A stretch of 23,197 nt of DNA from Proteobacteria bacterium ST_bin11 (GTDB lineage: Bacteria; Pseudomonadota; Gammaproteobacteria; Methylococcales; Methylomonadaceae), in assembly GCA_002083615.1 (NCBI GenBank), contig MSXO01000070.1:1-23197 (forward strand). Direction: 5' to 3'. The translations under genes and the position numbers were made by a program. Below, piece by piece: positions 15,421 through 23,197 of the stretch (position 1 is its first letter; the number at the start of each line of letters is the position of its first letter). The notes under the pieces are model-generated. The model made no database searches. It saw only the letters and a list, made by a program, of their open reading frames with translations, and was not told the DNA's origin.

Positions 15421-18400
15421 TCAAGCCACACAATCAATACCGAAGACTGTTAGAGCGTTCACTCCCGATGACTCAGCCATAATAATGGTGGCTTGTGCCT
15501 GCATGTATTCAACAAGTGCAGAGAACGGTTTGCTCTTCTCCCCCCCAGGGATGTCCCAAGCTTTGTCGTCGAGCCTAAAAAGCACTAGAACTCCATGAGC
15601 ACTGTTAAAACCCTTCAAGTATTGGCTTACGATTTGCGTTCGCAATGTATCGGTAAGTGAATTCGCTGAGTAGCTATGTTCTCTGGACAACGGCTTTATC
15701 TCGACGCAGACTTTCCCTTGCGGGCAGCCAAGCTGGATATCCGGCTCCTTATTTTTGTCTACCTCTTCTTCGCGAGTGACAGTAAACCGCCGATTTTGAG
15801 TTTCTCGAAAACGTGCTGCAAGCCAATTCTGTAAATGCTTTTCGGGTATGTTTGGACTGAAAAGGCCTCGGTCGCTGAAGGGCCCCTCCTCAGTGCCTTT
15901 GCGTATTTCTTCTAAGCGAGCTATGACCTGTTTAAAGAGTTGAGCTTCGCTTTCTGGATCTGTAACGAAGGGCGAGCTGATGTTGTAAAGGTTACGCGGA
16001 TCAATCTGTGAAGTCTGCAAAGCTTCCAGTGCCGCATGTTCCATTATTCGATCACCCAACCATTGCTTCGTGTTGGGTGAGATTTCTGCTGTTTCAAGTT
16101 CAATAAGTGCGCGATGAGCCGCCAAACCTCTTGTCTGGGTAAGAAGGTTCGGAATTTTTGAGCGAAGCTCTAACACAACATGTTCAAACACGCCCTGGTT
16201 CTCTTCGCTAACTTGAGTGTCTGGAGATGGTTGATGTTGAGTGAGAAGGCGATGTAATCGAAGCAAGACGTCTATCGCAGCAACATTGGCTGGTTGTTTG
16301 AACCATCTACAGTCGTTGGCCATTCTGGCAAAAGAATTGACTAGCTCGCCCGCTACAGTGGGCGAGTTGGCGACGTAATCCTCGAACCAGGCCCAAGCGG
16401 ACGCAGGATCTTCTTCCAGCCAGGTACGGAGCCAATGTATCTCGCCAACCAGTCCTTGTGGCGAAATGGAGGCGACAACCTTGGCACGACAGAGGTCTGT
16501 CAGAACATCGGAGGCGATGAGTCCACCGGCACGAAGTGCCTTGACGACATCCTTTAATGTTTTTGGGTGACTGATACGCCCATCTGTAATCATTGGCGTC
16601 AATGGTGCCAGTAACGCAGCACCAACATCAGCGGAGCAGCGAAGCGCCATCTCGAGACAACGACGCAACCCATGTGTATCGGTCGCCAGTTGCGCTTCAC
16701 TTTCAATGCATGACTTAAGTGACTCTGAAACTGCGGGGGGGTGAGCAGTAACCAACGGTTCGAACCAGTCTGGCCCGTTCAGCTCCCATACGGCAAGTTT
16801 GGCTGCCCGGCCAGCATCGACATCGGGCAAAGATGCGATTTCCATGCCTTCATCCAGCAGCGTGTGCAAACCGGCCAACGCAGCGAGCGCGTCCCAAGGA
16901 ACTGTACCATCGCTGTAGTCCGCTGGATTTGGATCTTCAGTTGTTGCCCATTCTACCTTGAGCCCGGCAGCTAACGCATCCGCCACAGTCTGATCGAAAT
17001 CCCTCGCAATCAACCCATAGTCAACGTGCGTGAGACTATTTCGACCTGATTGATTGTAGGAATAGTTAATCAGCCAGTGGAGACGCCCTTTATGACTTGC
17101 GTCGCGGATATGCTCGACATTGCTCAGAAGTTGTAACCTGTTTACTTCATGTTGGGCCTGTAGCCCGCGTTTTCGAGCGATTTCTTTACTTTTCCATTCC
17201 CGACGATGCTTTGCACCGTCTATCCAGTTTGTGCGTTGAGTGGCTATACATGTTGTTCGAGCTTCGTTGTCTGTTCCTGAGACAAGGGACGCCAGTGCAT
17301 CTGTGCGCTCACGTCCCCGGAGCCCTCGGAAGATCACATCCATTCCAACGGTGAACCAAATGTTGCGCAAGTCTATGTTGGTGACGCCATCATTTGCTCG
17401 CACGATCAGTTGGGGCACGTCATCGGCTGCGAAGCTCACGAGGCAGTCCATGCCCCAGACAAGTCTGCTAGTCGAATGGGTGATGTTCTCGGACTGTGCA
17501 ATCTCAAGTGCAATTTGCCAGCGCAGTCCTGGATGATTCGCAACAATGGAATGGATGCGGCTGAATTCCTCGCGGTTGGTGAAGCCGGTGTCCCTTAGCG
17601 CCTCAAGGCGCTCGGCCGCCTCCATACAGGCCTCCGGATAGTTGGTGTGTGTTCGTGGCAGTAGTGTGAGCAAGCGCTCGAAGCAGTCCGGCAGCACATC
17701 CAATAGCCAAGCCCGTTCGGGCTGGTCCGAATCCGGGAATCGTGCGAATCGCTTTCCCTGTTCAGGCTTCGGTAGTGCCTCAAGTACAGCTCGTAACAGC
17801 GCCTCCGCCGACACAGCGTTCGTCTCCGGGAGCATGTCGTCCTTCAGGGTGCGTGACATAGGACTTGCTCCGTAGCTTCCCTCAGACTGAGTTGCCCCGA
17901 AAATCGCAACCAGTTGCTCGACGCTCAGACTCTGCCAATCTGCGGCTGGCAGTGCCGACGCGATGAGTTCGTTGGTAGTGAGAAGGCCAGAAACAAGGTC
18001 ATCTTTGATGGCTATGCGCTGCTCGGGTGTTGCTATCGTCTTTAAGACTGTGAGGGCGTATCGACGCTCGCGATGGCTCGCAACGGTGTTCCTATAAATG
18101 CCGAACACTGCCTCTGCACAATCCGCTAGGTGTCCATGCTTGATTATGGGGAATAGTGCACTTGTGACCTGCGTCGACAGATCAGGTGTTACCAGTATGC
18201 CAGCGACGAGACCCGGTGACAGCCTCCTGCCAACCCGCCGGAACTCACTTATGTCGTTGTACCAGTCGGTTCCGAGCCCATTCTTCAGGCGGTTGACATA
18301 ACCCATAAAGGCTCTATCGGCGGACAGAGAATCCCATGCCTCCGGGTCACCGTCGAACAATAGCATTTCAGGAAAGTACTGTGTAAGCCATTCACGGGCA

Positions 18401-19689
18401 GCGACGTTGATTGTTGCGAGCCAACAAAGTGCCCAGCGACGATTAGGAATGAGCACGACTGTGCCAAAAGGTGAAGAGGCAAAGAGCGTGAGCATACGAT
18501 GGAACGGAACACCAATAGCTAATTGTCTGTTCACCCAACAGGCTGCTAGATATGCTCGTATTATCCGGTGGTGAAACCGAACCCTTCCAAAGGTTGCTTC
18601 ATCAAAGACGGCTGCTGAAAGAAGGCGAGCGATCTCGTTTGGCTTCCACCCTGAAAGCACAGATGATGGCGCAACTTCGTCGGCCCTAACGGTTGGCGCA
18701 GATTCAGTTGCTATGTAGGCGCGGCCTGAAAGCTCCGCAGCGGCAGCAAGCTCTTCTGCTCCCCTACGTAGTTGGTCCTGAGATAGCACGGCTCCCGCAG
18801 CGCGGTAGCTCGGGTTCATCTCGGTCAATCGGTTCTCGATGTTGAATTCAATAAGCTCTCGGTAGGTTCCCAAGCTGCGCTTTTCATTCCACAGGCGAAC
18901 CATCCACCCCAGATCAAGGGGGCGGGTGGCCATAAATGCATAGCCGCCATCAGAGACCGTATCCCAGAATGCCTTGGCATCGAGCACACCAAAGGCTTCG
19001 GCAAGTCTCTTCGCTTCCGAAATGGAGAGAGGATCAATGGAGACGACGAGCGGCTCAATGACTTCCATAGTCGGCAGCCGAATGACGTCGAGCGTTGTGC
19101 CTCCCGAGCCAATTTCAGATGTCTGCGTCTCCTCCAACGCAGAAAGCGCGGCTGCTATTGGCCTTCCTAGGTACTTATTAACAGCTACCCTGACACTTTC
19201 GATTGACCAGTCTGTCGGACGCGATGAGATAACGAAGTGTACTCTGGACATATTCCCGCGCAAGGCCCACGACACCACAGATAGTGCTTGCTCAAAGGCA
19301 GTCTGACCTGTGAGACGCGCTTCATCCACGGCATCAAGTAGGAAGTACGCAGTCCCTGTAGACACCTTCCAATGCTCGTATTCATCGAAGGACTCCGCCA
19401 GAGCACGTTCCCAGGATTCCAAATCTACCAGCAGGTTCAAAGCGACGAAGAACGCCGTATTGCCAGCACTTCGTAGCCTTTGAGCCTCAAGTTCGAACTC
19501 AACCGTCTTTCCGATACCCGCTTCACCGACAATCACAGAAAGGGGCTTATTATGCAGGTCTTTCCAAGTGAGTTTACCCTTGGTTAAGCCAAGGTAGGCG
19601 CTCCAGTCATCGCCGTCGTCCTGCCGGTTCTGCGCAGATGAAAACGTTCGGGATAGTTCGGTTGGCGTCGCAGTTGAAAAGGTGTTCAT
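15421..19689 (-). CDS. STAND/NACHT-like NTPase with C-terminal PD-(D/E)XK nuclease (1422 aa)
   Basis: Large sensor-effector-like protein. The N-terminal NTPase has Walker A GEAGIGKT (55-62), Walker B YFLLDAVDEA (115-124), sensor FVISSRP (152-158), a RPLDLGWMV helix (256-264) and the winged-helix signature FHHRIIRAYLAA (372-383) known from NACHT/STAND proteins. Residues about 400-1280 are helical with no motif I recognise and probably form a solenoid sensor. The C-terminus carries a nuclease fold: EPDIQL with D1317, VCVEIKP with E1330 and K1332, then QYLKGFNSAHGVLVLF. Known Avs proteins mostly carry their effector at the N-terminus, so this order is unusual. GAGG 5 bases before the ATG supports the start. 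It follows the DUF262 gene by 31 bases, a likely two-gene operon. GC content looks higher than in its neighbours, suggesting separate acquisition. Anti-phage function is inferred. Confidence 0.8.
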   Translation of the reverse strand: MNTFSTATPTELSRTFSSAQNRQDDGDDWSAYLGLTKGKLTWKDLHNKPLSVIVGEAGIGKTVEFELEAQRLRSAGNTAFFVALNLLVDLESWERALAESFDEYEHWKVSTGTAYFLLDAVDEARLTGQTAFEQALSVVSWALRGNMSRVHFVISSRPTDWSIESVRVAVNKYLGRPIAAALSALEETQTSEIGSGGTTLDVIRLPTMEVIEPLVVSIDPLSISEAKRLAEAFGVLDAKAFWDTVSDGGYAFMATRPLDLGWMVRLWNEKRSLGTYRELIEFNIENRLTEMNPSYRAAGAVLSQDQLRRGAEELAAAAELSGRAYIATESAPTVRADEVAPSSVLSGWKPNEIARLLSAAVFDEATFGRVRFHHRIIRAYLAACWVNRQLAIGVPFHRMLTLFASSPFGTVVLIPNRRWALCWLATINVAAREWLTQYFPEMLLFDGDPEAWDSLSADRAFMGYVNRLKNGLGTDWYNDISEFRRVGRRLSPGLVAGILVTPDLSTQVTSALFPIIKHGHLADCAEAVFGIYRNTVASHRERRYALTVLKTIATPEQRIAIKDDLVSGLLTTNELIASALPAADWQSLSVEQLVAIFGATQSEGSYGASPMSRTLKDDMLPETNAVSAEALLRAVLEALPKPEQGKRFARFPDSDQPERAWLLDVLPDCFERLLTLLPRTHTNYPEACMEAAERLEALRDTGFTNREEFSRIHSIVANHPGLRWQIALEIAQSENITHSTSRLVWGMDCLVSFAADDVPQLIVRANDGVTNIDLRNIWFTVGMDVIFRGLRGRERTDALASLVSGTDNEARTTCIATQRTNWIDGAKHRREWKSKEIARKRGLQAQHEVNRLQLLSNVEHIRDASHKGRLHWLINYSYNQSGRNSLTHVDYGLIARDFDQTVADALAAGLKVEWATTEDPNPADYSDGTVPWDALAALAGLHTLLDEGMEIASLPDVDAGRAAKLAVWELNGPDWFEPLVTAHPPAVSESLKSCIESEAQLATDTHGLRRCLEMALRCSADVGAALLAPLTPMITDGRISHPKTLKDVVKALRAGGLIASDVLTDLCRAKVVASISPQGLVGEIHWLRTWLEEDPASAWAWFEDYVANSPTVAGELVNSFARMANDCRWFKQPANVAAIDVLLRLHRLLTQHQPSPDTQVSEENQGVFEHVVLELRSKIPNLLTQTRGLAAHRALIELETAEISPNTKQWLGDRIMEHAALEALQTSQIDPRNLYNISSPFVTDPESEAQLFKQVIARLEEIRKGTEEGPFSDRGLFSPNIPEKHLQNWLAARFRETQNRRFTVTREEEVDKNKEPDIQLGCPQGKVCVEIKPLSREHSYSANSLTDTLRTQIVSQYLKGFNSAHGVLVLFRLDDKAWDIPGGEKSKPFSALVEYMQAQATIIMAESSGVNALTVFGIDCVA

Positions 19690-19720
19690 GCTTGCCTCAA
19701 TATTCGGCTTCCCATAGCGC

Positions 19721-21841
19721 TTAGTTATTTACTTGTTGATGTATTTCTTCGCTCTGTTCCCCAAAATTCAAGAAAAGAATATTATTTTTCTGCGCATTAT
19801 CCTTAAACTTGAAGTCCCATCGTTTCTCCATAAATGAGAGTAACTTGATTCCCCTGTCATTGATTTGTTCTGGCCCCCATATATCTTGTTGAGAAACTTC
19901 TATCTCAGAATGCGATCCATCCGAATATCCATTACGAACTTTTTCTTTCGCCGCATTATATTTGGCTTTCTTTTTTTCAACGAAGATATCGTTTTGGAGC
20001 GACGAATTAATTGATGCAGAAAGCAAAAGCAAATTACCGAGTGTTGCGTTGTAATACCGTTTTTTTTCTATGTCGACTCCAATAAACGCATTTGCCCATT
20101 CGTCCGTCTCTGTCTGTGGGTAGATATGCTCAATAGATATTTTGTCATTCTCTGTTTTCAGTAAATCACTCCAATCAATTTTCTTATGCCTGCTTTCAGA
20201 GAGTAAGCTGATCTCGTATTCGTATAGAAAATAGCGCAACCCAGACCAACCGTAATAGCCAGAGCCGTTTTCAAATTTCTTGCGCAGAATATTGTAAAAC
20301 TCAATATCCCGAAGCGTTCCATCATCGTTGAAAGTGTAGGAAAGTCCGTCATCCAATTTTTTGGAAATTTCATCAAGGGTTGTCTCCTTACGATCCAATG
20401 CTCTAGCGGCGTTGTAAAACTCACTGCTTCGGTAATTAGCCCGAGCACTGGTTGTGCGAAAAGCAATGAAAATAAAACGTTCGATTCTCTGGAAGATTCG
20501 GATTCTGTCTGCTTCGCTTGGTTCATTTTTCAGTATGGCCATTATCAATGGCCTAAAATACACCATACCAACACGGTTTAACCGGTCTATCCATAGGCGC
20601 TCATTCTCCGATATGCCCTCCGCTAAGTCAGGGTAAAAGGAATTGAACCAATGGACGGCAGACTCTTTCAGGCTGTTAACGAAATCTCTGATTTCTATGG
20701 GCTGAAGCTGAGCAGAGGAAATGACTTTTACTTCTTCGGCAACATCTATATCTGCATCGTCAAAATCCAGAATATCAGTCACATACCGCTGCTCTTCTGC
20801 AATTTCCAATACAACTTCTCTTTCGATCTTTTTATGAACATTCTGCGGCGTAAACTGTTCATCAAGCAGGAAACGGATGTAGTCGCGACCAGTTTGCCGC
20901 GAATATTTGAAATACATTGTCCAGTGAGCGCGCAAAAAATCGTCATCGTTAAGGGGGCGCGATTTGTTTCTGCCGAGTTGGTGATACACCTCTTTCCACG
21001 CATCGTTGATAGTATCACGCAGGTTTTTACGCGATGCTGCATCAAGTTCATCGTCGGTATAAAGAGTAGTTAGGTAGATCAGGCGATTTTTAAGCAGCTC
21101 CAGATCAGATAGCTTCTTGCCACGGTTGTTCATGGTCTCGAAAGCAACAAAAACATCGAAGTCATCTTTTATGACATATTCGTTGAAGAGAAAGCGCTTA
21201 GTAAGCTTTTTATAAATTTCCTGAAGCCCTGTGATACCTTCCTCCCTATGCAATTCGCGGAGCTGCTCTGTAAAATAGGTTTTCGCATTACTCAGATTGA
21301 GCGTATAAAAGGTCTCCTGCACGAAACCTCCCCCGTCTTCGCCAAGAATTTGAAACCGCAAATAGTTGTAGCTGGGATTGTCCTGTGTATAACCAAATTT
21401 ATAGGTGCGAAATTCATCACCTGTAGGCTTTATCTTGAACAAGTATCGGCTCTGTAAGGCCGCAAGACTAAGGCTTTCGCTGATATATACGTTTTCCTCT
21501 GGCTTGCCCTTGTTCTCTGGGAGAGCTTTGAAAAAATCAACCAGTGCTTGCAAAAAGATAATGAATGTTGTCAATCGCTGCTGACCATCTACTACGTGAT
21601 ATACGCGATAGGAGTGGTCATCTACTAACCAAAATTCTTTATCGCTATCGGCAATATTGCGCGCAGGAATCTCCTTCAAGGTAAGAACCCCTGTGTAATG
21701 CGAACGGTTACTTGAAAGATTCAGCAAGTCCTCCCAGAATGCTTTAAGCTGCTCGCGCTGCCAAGCATACCCCCGCTGATAATCAGGTATGCGGAAGATT
21801 TTCTCTTTGAAGAGACTATCGAGCGGTTTTGGTTCGTCCAT
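19721..21841 (-). CDS. DUF262 / DUF1524 (GmrSD-type) protein (706 aa)
   Basis: Fusion of the two GmrSD halves. The N-terminal DUF262 has IPDYQRGYAW (18-27) and VVDGQQRLTT (83-92), the ParB/sulfiredoxin-like nucleotide-binding core, plus FETMNNRGKKLSDLELLKN further on. The C-terminal DUF1524 is an HNH-type nuclease with IEHIYPQ (570-576) and LGNLLLLSASIN. Family members include GmrSD, which cuts glucosylated hydroxymethylcytosine DNA, and SspE, which works with phosphorothioation. No phosphorothioation or glucosylation genes are near, so which modification it senses is unknown. First gene of a minus-strand pair with the STAND-nuclease, 31 bases downstream. The ATG at 21841 has GGAA about 6 bases upstream. 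Confidence 0.88.
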   Translation of the reverse strand: MDEPKPLDSLFKEKIFRIPDYQRGYAWQREQLKAFWEDLLNLSSNRSHYTGVLTLKEIPARNIADSDKEFWLVDDHSYRVYHVVDGQQRLTTFIIFLQALVDFFKALPENKGKPEENVYISESLSLAALQSRYLFKIKPTGDEFRTYKFGYTQDNPSYNYLRFQILGEDGGGFVQETFYTLNLSNAKTYFTEQLRELHREEGITGLQEIYKKLTKRFLFNEYVIKDDFDVFVAFETMNNRGKKLSDLELLKNRLIYLTTLYTDDELDAASRKNLRDTINDAWKEVYHQLGRNKSRPLNDDDFLRAHWTMYFKYSRQTGRDYIRFLLDEQFTPQNVHKKIEREVVLEIAEEQRYVTDILDFDDADIDVAEEVKVISSAQLQPIEIRDFVNSLKESAVHWFNSFYPDLAEGISENERLWIDRLNRVGMVYFRPLIMAILKNEPSEADRIRIFQRIERFIFIAFRTTSARANYRSSEFYNAARALDRKETTLDEISKKLDDGLSYTFNDDGTLRDIEFYNILRKKFENGSGYYGWSGLRYFLYEYEISLLSESRHKKIDWSDLLKTENDKISIEHIYPQTETDEWANAFIGVDIEKKRYYNATLGNLLLLSASINSSLQNDIFVEKKKAKYNAAKEKVRNGYSDGSHSEIEVSQQDIWGPEQINDRGIKLLSFMEKRWDFKFKDNAQKNNILFLNFGEQSEEIHQQVNN

Positions 21842-22028
21842 TTTGATTCCGTTTTAGGGTTTATAGCGTAAAGCTAATATTTCAAAGTCAGTGTCACACC
21901 CCAAGGGCGCCCATTTACTTTTGCAGATTCTGACACGGGTACTCAACGTCGAATTGGAACAAATGTTTCGAAACTGGCATCCCGGCTTCCGGGCGGCAAA
22001 TGGTGAAAAAATCCAAAAGGTTGCTTAA
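21842..22028. other. Spacer upstream of the DUF262 gene
   Basis: Nearly 190 bases that must hold the promoter of the DUF262-STAND pair. I found no clear promoter and no recognisable gene; all frames are short. It may contain decayed coding sequence belonging to the neighbouring HsdM remnant. Confidence 0.4.
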
Positions 22029-22205
22029 CTGCCTCCACCGGTTTTGCATACTCTCCAAATTGGCCTCATTTTCGTCAAGTATATCTCTGATATTTTCGCC
22101 GTTCGTTGGGCAGAATTAAATCGGCGTTATACGGACGAAAATGACGAGTATTTCTTGCATGAATGCGGCAGTGAAATGCTTAAATCCCCCATTGCGTTAT
22201 TTTAA
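22029..22205 (+). pseudogene. HsdM N-terminal domain remnant, plus strand
   Basis: Plus-strand frame from just after a TAA (22026-22028) to a TAA at 22203-22205, without a good start. It reads LQIGLIFVKYISDIFAVRWA, then ELNRRYTDENDEYFLHECG. The block LGLIF-KYISD-F is the hallmark of the HsdM N-terminal domain of type I methyltransferases (compare LLFIKYVSDKYAG in the remnant at 1914-2282 here). The rest of the gene is absent: the frame runs into the end of the second WGR gene. It differs in sequence and strand from both other hsdM genes in the window, so it descends from a third type I system. Confidence 0.65.
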
Positions 22206-22427
22206 CCGATAACCCTTTTTAACTTTTTTGCTGCTGATTTTTTGGCTAGCCAATTCCGCTTCTTGTTCAGTGGTGAACCATTCCTTCCGCACCGTACCTG
22301 GAGAACCTACCCTGCCCCACTCCTTAATCAGTGACCAATCGTCAAATAAACCTGGTGTCACAAACATCTGATAAAAACGATGCATGTTGTCTTTGTCATC
22401 GTGTCGTTCCATATATAAATGATTCAT
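22197..22427 (-). CDS. WGR-domain protein, copy 2 (76 aa)
   Basis: Second copy of the short WGR protein. Residues 1-51 are identical to copy 1, although I count about a dozen base differences in those codons, all silent. The last 25 residues (TTEQEAELASQKISSKKVKK, then GYRLK) differ from copy 1 but keep the alanine-rich helix and KGY, so both are complete domains. It is coupled to the intact recombinase: the ribosome site GGAGAG is in the recombinase's final codons and the ATG follows the stop by 3 bases. The constant pairing suggests a helper role for the recombinase, or a recombinase-borne cargo gene; neither is shown. The 3' end overlaps the antisense HsdM remnant by 9 bases. Confidence 0.7.
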   Translation of the reverse strand: MNHLYMERHDDKDNMHRFYQMFVTPGLFDDWSLIKEWGRVGSPGTVRKEWFTTEQEAELASQKISSKKVKKGYRLK

Positions 22428-22743
22428 CGCTTACTCTCCAGAATGGTTGAAGGACTTGTCACTTTGCGGTGATTTCATCGCCGCATCCCGAATCCGCATA
22501 ATGGTTTGCCGAGTGGTTTTGAACTCCCGAGCCAACTCCGAAACGTTGCCGCCAGCGGCCAAGCGTTTTACAACGTCAGCCCGCGCTTCGGCATTGAGTG
22601 CCGGCGGTCGGCCAAACTGTTTACCCGCTGCCTTCGCGCGACTAATGCCGGCTTGGGTTCGCTCAATCAGCAAGTCACGCTCAAACTCAGCAACCGCTGC
22701 GATGACTTGCATGGTCATCTTGCCGGCAGAACTGGTTAGATCA
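22275..22743 (-). repeat. Direct repeat of the recombinase-WGR module, right copy
   Basis: Partner of 2498-2966. Here the module continues into a complete recombinase gene, so this copy is the intact source or survivor. The two direct copies bracket about 19.3 kb of unique sequence. Confidence 0.85.
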
Positions 22744-23051
22744 ACCCCGCCTAACGCCAGACAATGAACGCGCACTCCGGAACTAGAAAGATGCTCGACC
22801 GTGGATCTAACATCCATGGCATTGCGGCCAAGGCGATCCAGTTTGGTCACCACCAACACATCGCCAGATTCCAATCGCTCGATCAGTTTATTAAAACCGG
22901 GGCGCTCTTTAGCCGCTACTGAACCACTGATGCTTTCTTCAATCAAACGATGCGACTGAATGGCAAAACCGGCAGATTGAATTTCTAGGCTTTGATTTTG
23001 GGTGGTCTGGTCCGTGGTCGAGACTCGACAATAAGCAAAGACGCGTGACAT
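22431..23051 (-). CDS. Serine recombinase, resolvase/invertase family (206 aa)
   Basis: Small serine recombinase of the Tn3 resolvase/Hin type. The catalytic domain has YCRVST with nucleophile S11 and R9, KLDRLGR (70-76), then the long E helix EFERDLLIERTQAG (122-135). GRPP (147-150) leads into a helix-turn-helix, GNVSELAREFKTTRQTIMRI (168-187). Length is normal for the family and all key residues are present, so it should be active in resolution, inversion or transposon movement. No transposase is visible here. Repeated ATGTACGAA motifs upstream may be its binding site. It is followed by the coupled WGR gene, and its 3' half is duplicated at 2654-2966. Confidence 0.92.
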   Translation of the reverse strand: MSRVFAYCRVSTTDQTTQNQSLEIQSAGFAIQSHRLIEESISGSVAAKERPGFNKLIERLESGDVLVVTKLDRLGRNAMDVRSTVEHLSSSGVRVHCLALGGVDLTSSAGKMTMQVIAAVAEFERDLLIERTQAGISRAKAAGKQFGRPPALNAEARADVVKRLAAGGNVSELAREFKTTRQTIMRIRDAAMKSPQSDKSFNHSGE

Positions 23052-23060
23052 GTGCTAATT

Positions 23061-23165
23061 CCGTCCGAAATGGATGTACGAATCATAACACATGTACGAA
23101 ACTCGTTTTGACTACTTTAGTACATATTTTTTAAGCACTGTCCGAAACCGGTCGATTTTGGACGG
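23061..23165. promoter_or_regulatory. Candidate recombinase binding (res-like) or operator region
   Basis: Just upstream of the recombinase start lie ATGTACGAA at 23074-23082 and 23092-23100, with an inverted relative TTAGTACAT at 23117-23125. Outside them lie TCCGAAA at 23064-23070 and 23141-23147, and TTTTGGACGG (23156-23165), near-inverted to CCGTCCGAAA (23061-23070). Nested direct and inverted short motifs next to a resolvase gene resemble a res site that doubles as the promoter/operator. Which protein binds is inferred. Confidence 0.5.
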
Positions 23166-23197
23166 TACCGATTATCTAAACGCCAACGACGCCATTG

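Overview
The window looks like a stretch of gammaproteobacterial chromosome. A CspA-type cold-shock protein and a lysine-rich winged-helix protein would suit a methanotroph-like member of the Methylococcales, but that placement is a weak inference from protein style alone. Almost everything else is defence and mobility: a dense defence island in which nearly all genes lie on the minus strand.

Layout. 1-450: cold-shock gene with its terminator. 581-2282: wreck of an older type I restriction-modification operon (internally deleted hsdM, an apparently intact DUF1016/PDDEXK nuclease gene, truncated hsdS) that keeps its operon overlaps. 2414-2966: a WGR-domain gene and the 3' part of a serine recombinase gene. 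3011-3613 (+): winged-helix protein with a histone-H1-like tail. 3614-4439: non-coding DNA holding several copies of a TATGTGTAG motif and one long palindrome. 4440-6216: overlapping pair of a TIR-like (Cap12 type) protein and a zincless Fpg/Nei DNA glycosylase. 6321-6518 (+): C-terminal remnant of a UvrD-type helicase. 6825-8215: Kiwa-like kwaA-kwaB. 8287-15240: type I operon hsdM-hsdS-(antitoxin, broken PIN toxin)-hsdR. 15421-21841: DUF262/DUF1524 (GmrSD-type) gene followed by a 1422-residue STAND/NACHT-like NTPase with a C-terminal PD-(D/E)XK nuclease. 22029-22205 (+): remnant of another HsdM N-terminus. 22197-23051: full serine recombinase plus second WGR gene, with repeated motifs upstream that could be its recombination or operator site.

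The recombinase-WGR module occurs twice in direct orientation, 19,777 bp apart (about 469 bp closely matched), and brackets all the working defence cargo. The simplest reading is a cassette island built or shuffled by this module or by homologous recombination between its copies. The cargo layers several defences: methylation-guided restriction (HsdRMS), possible modification-dependent restriction (DUF262/DUF1524), a STAND sensor-nuclease, Kiwa, and TIR-mediated abortive defence. The most promising undescribed units are the TIR-glycosylase pair and the DUF262-STAND-nuclease pair. No gene was tested by database search; all family calls come from motifs and remembered family patterns.
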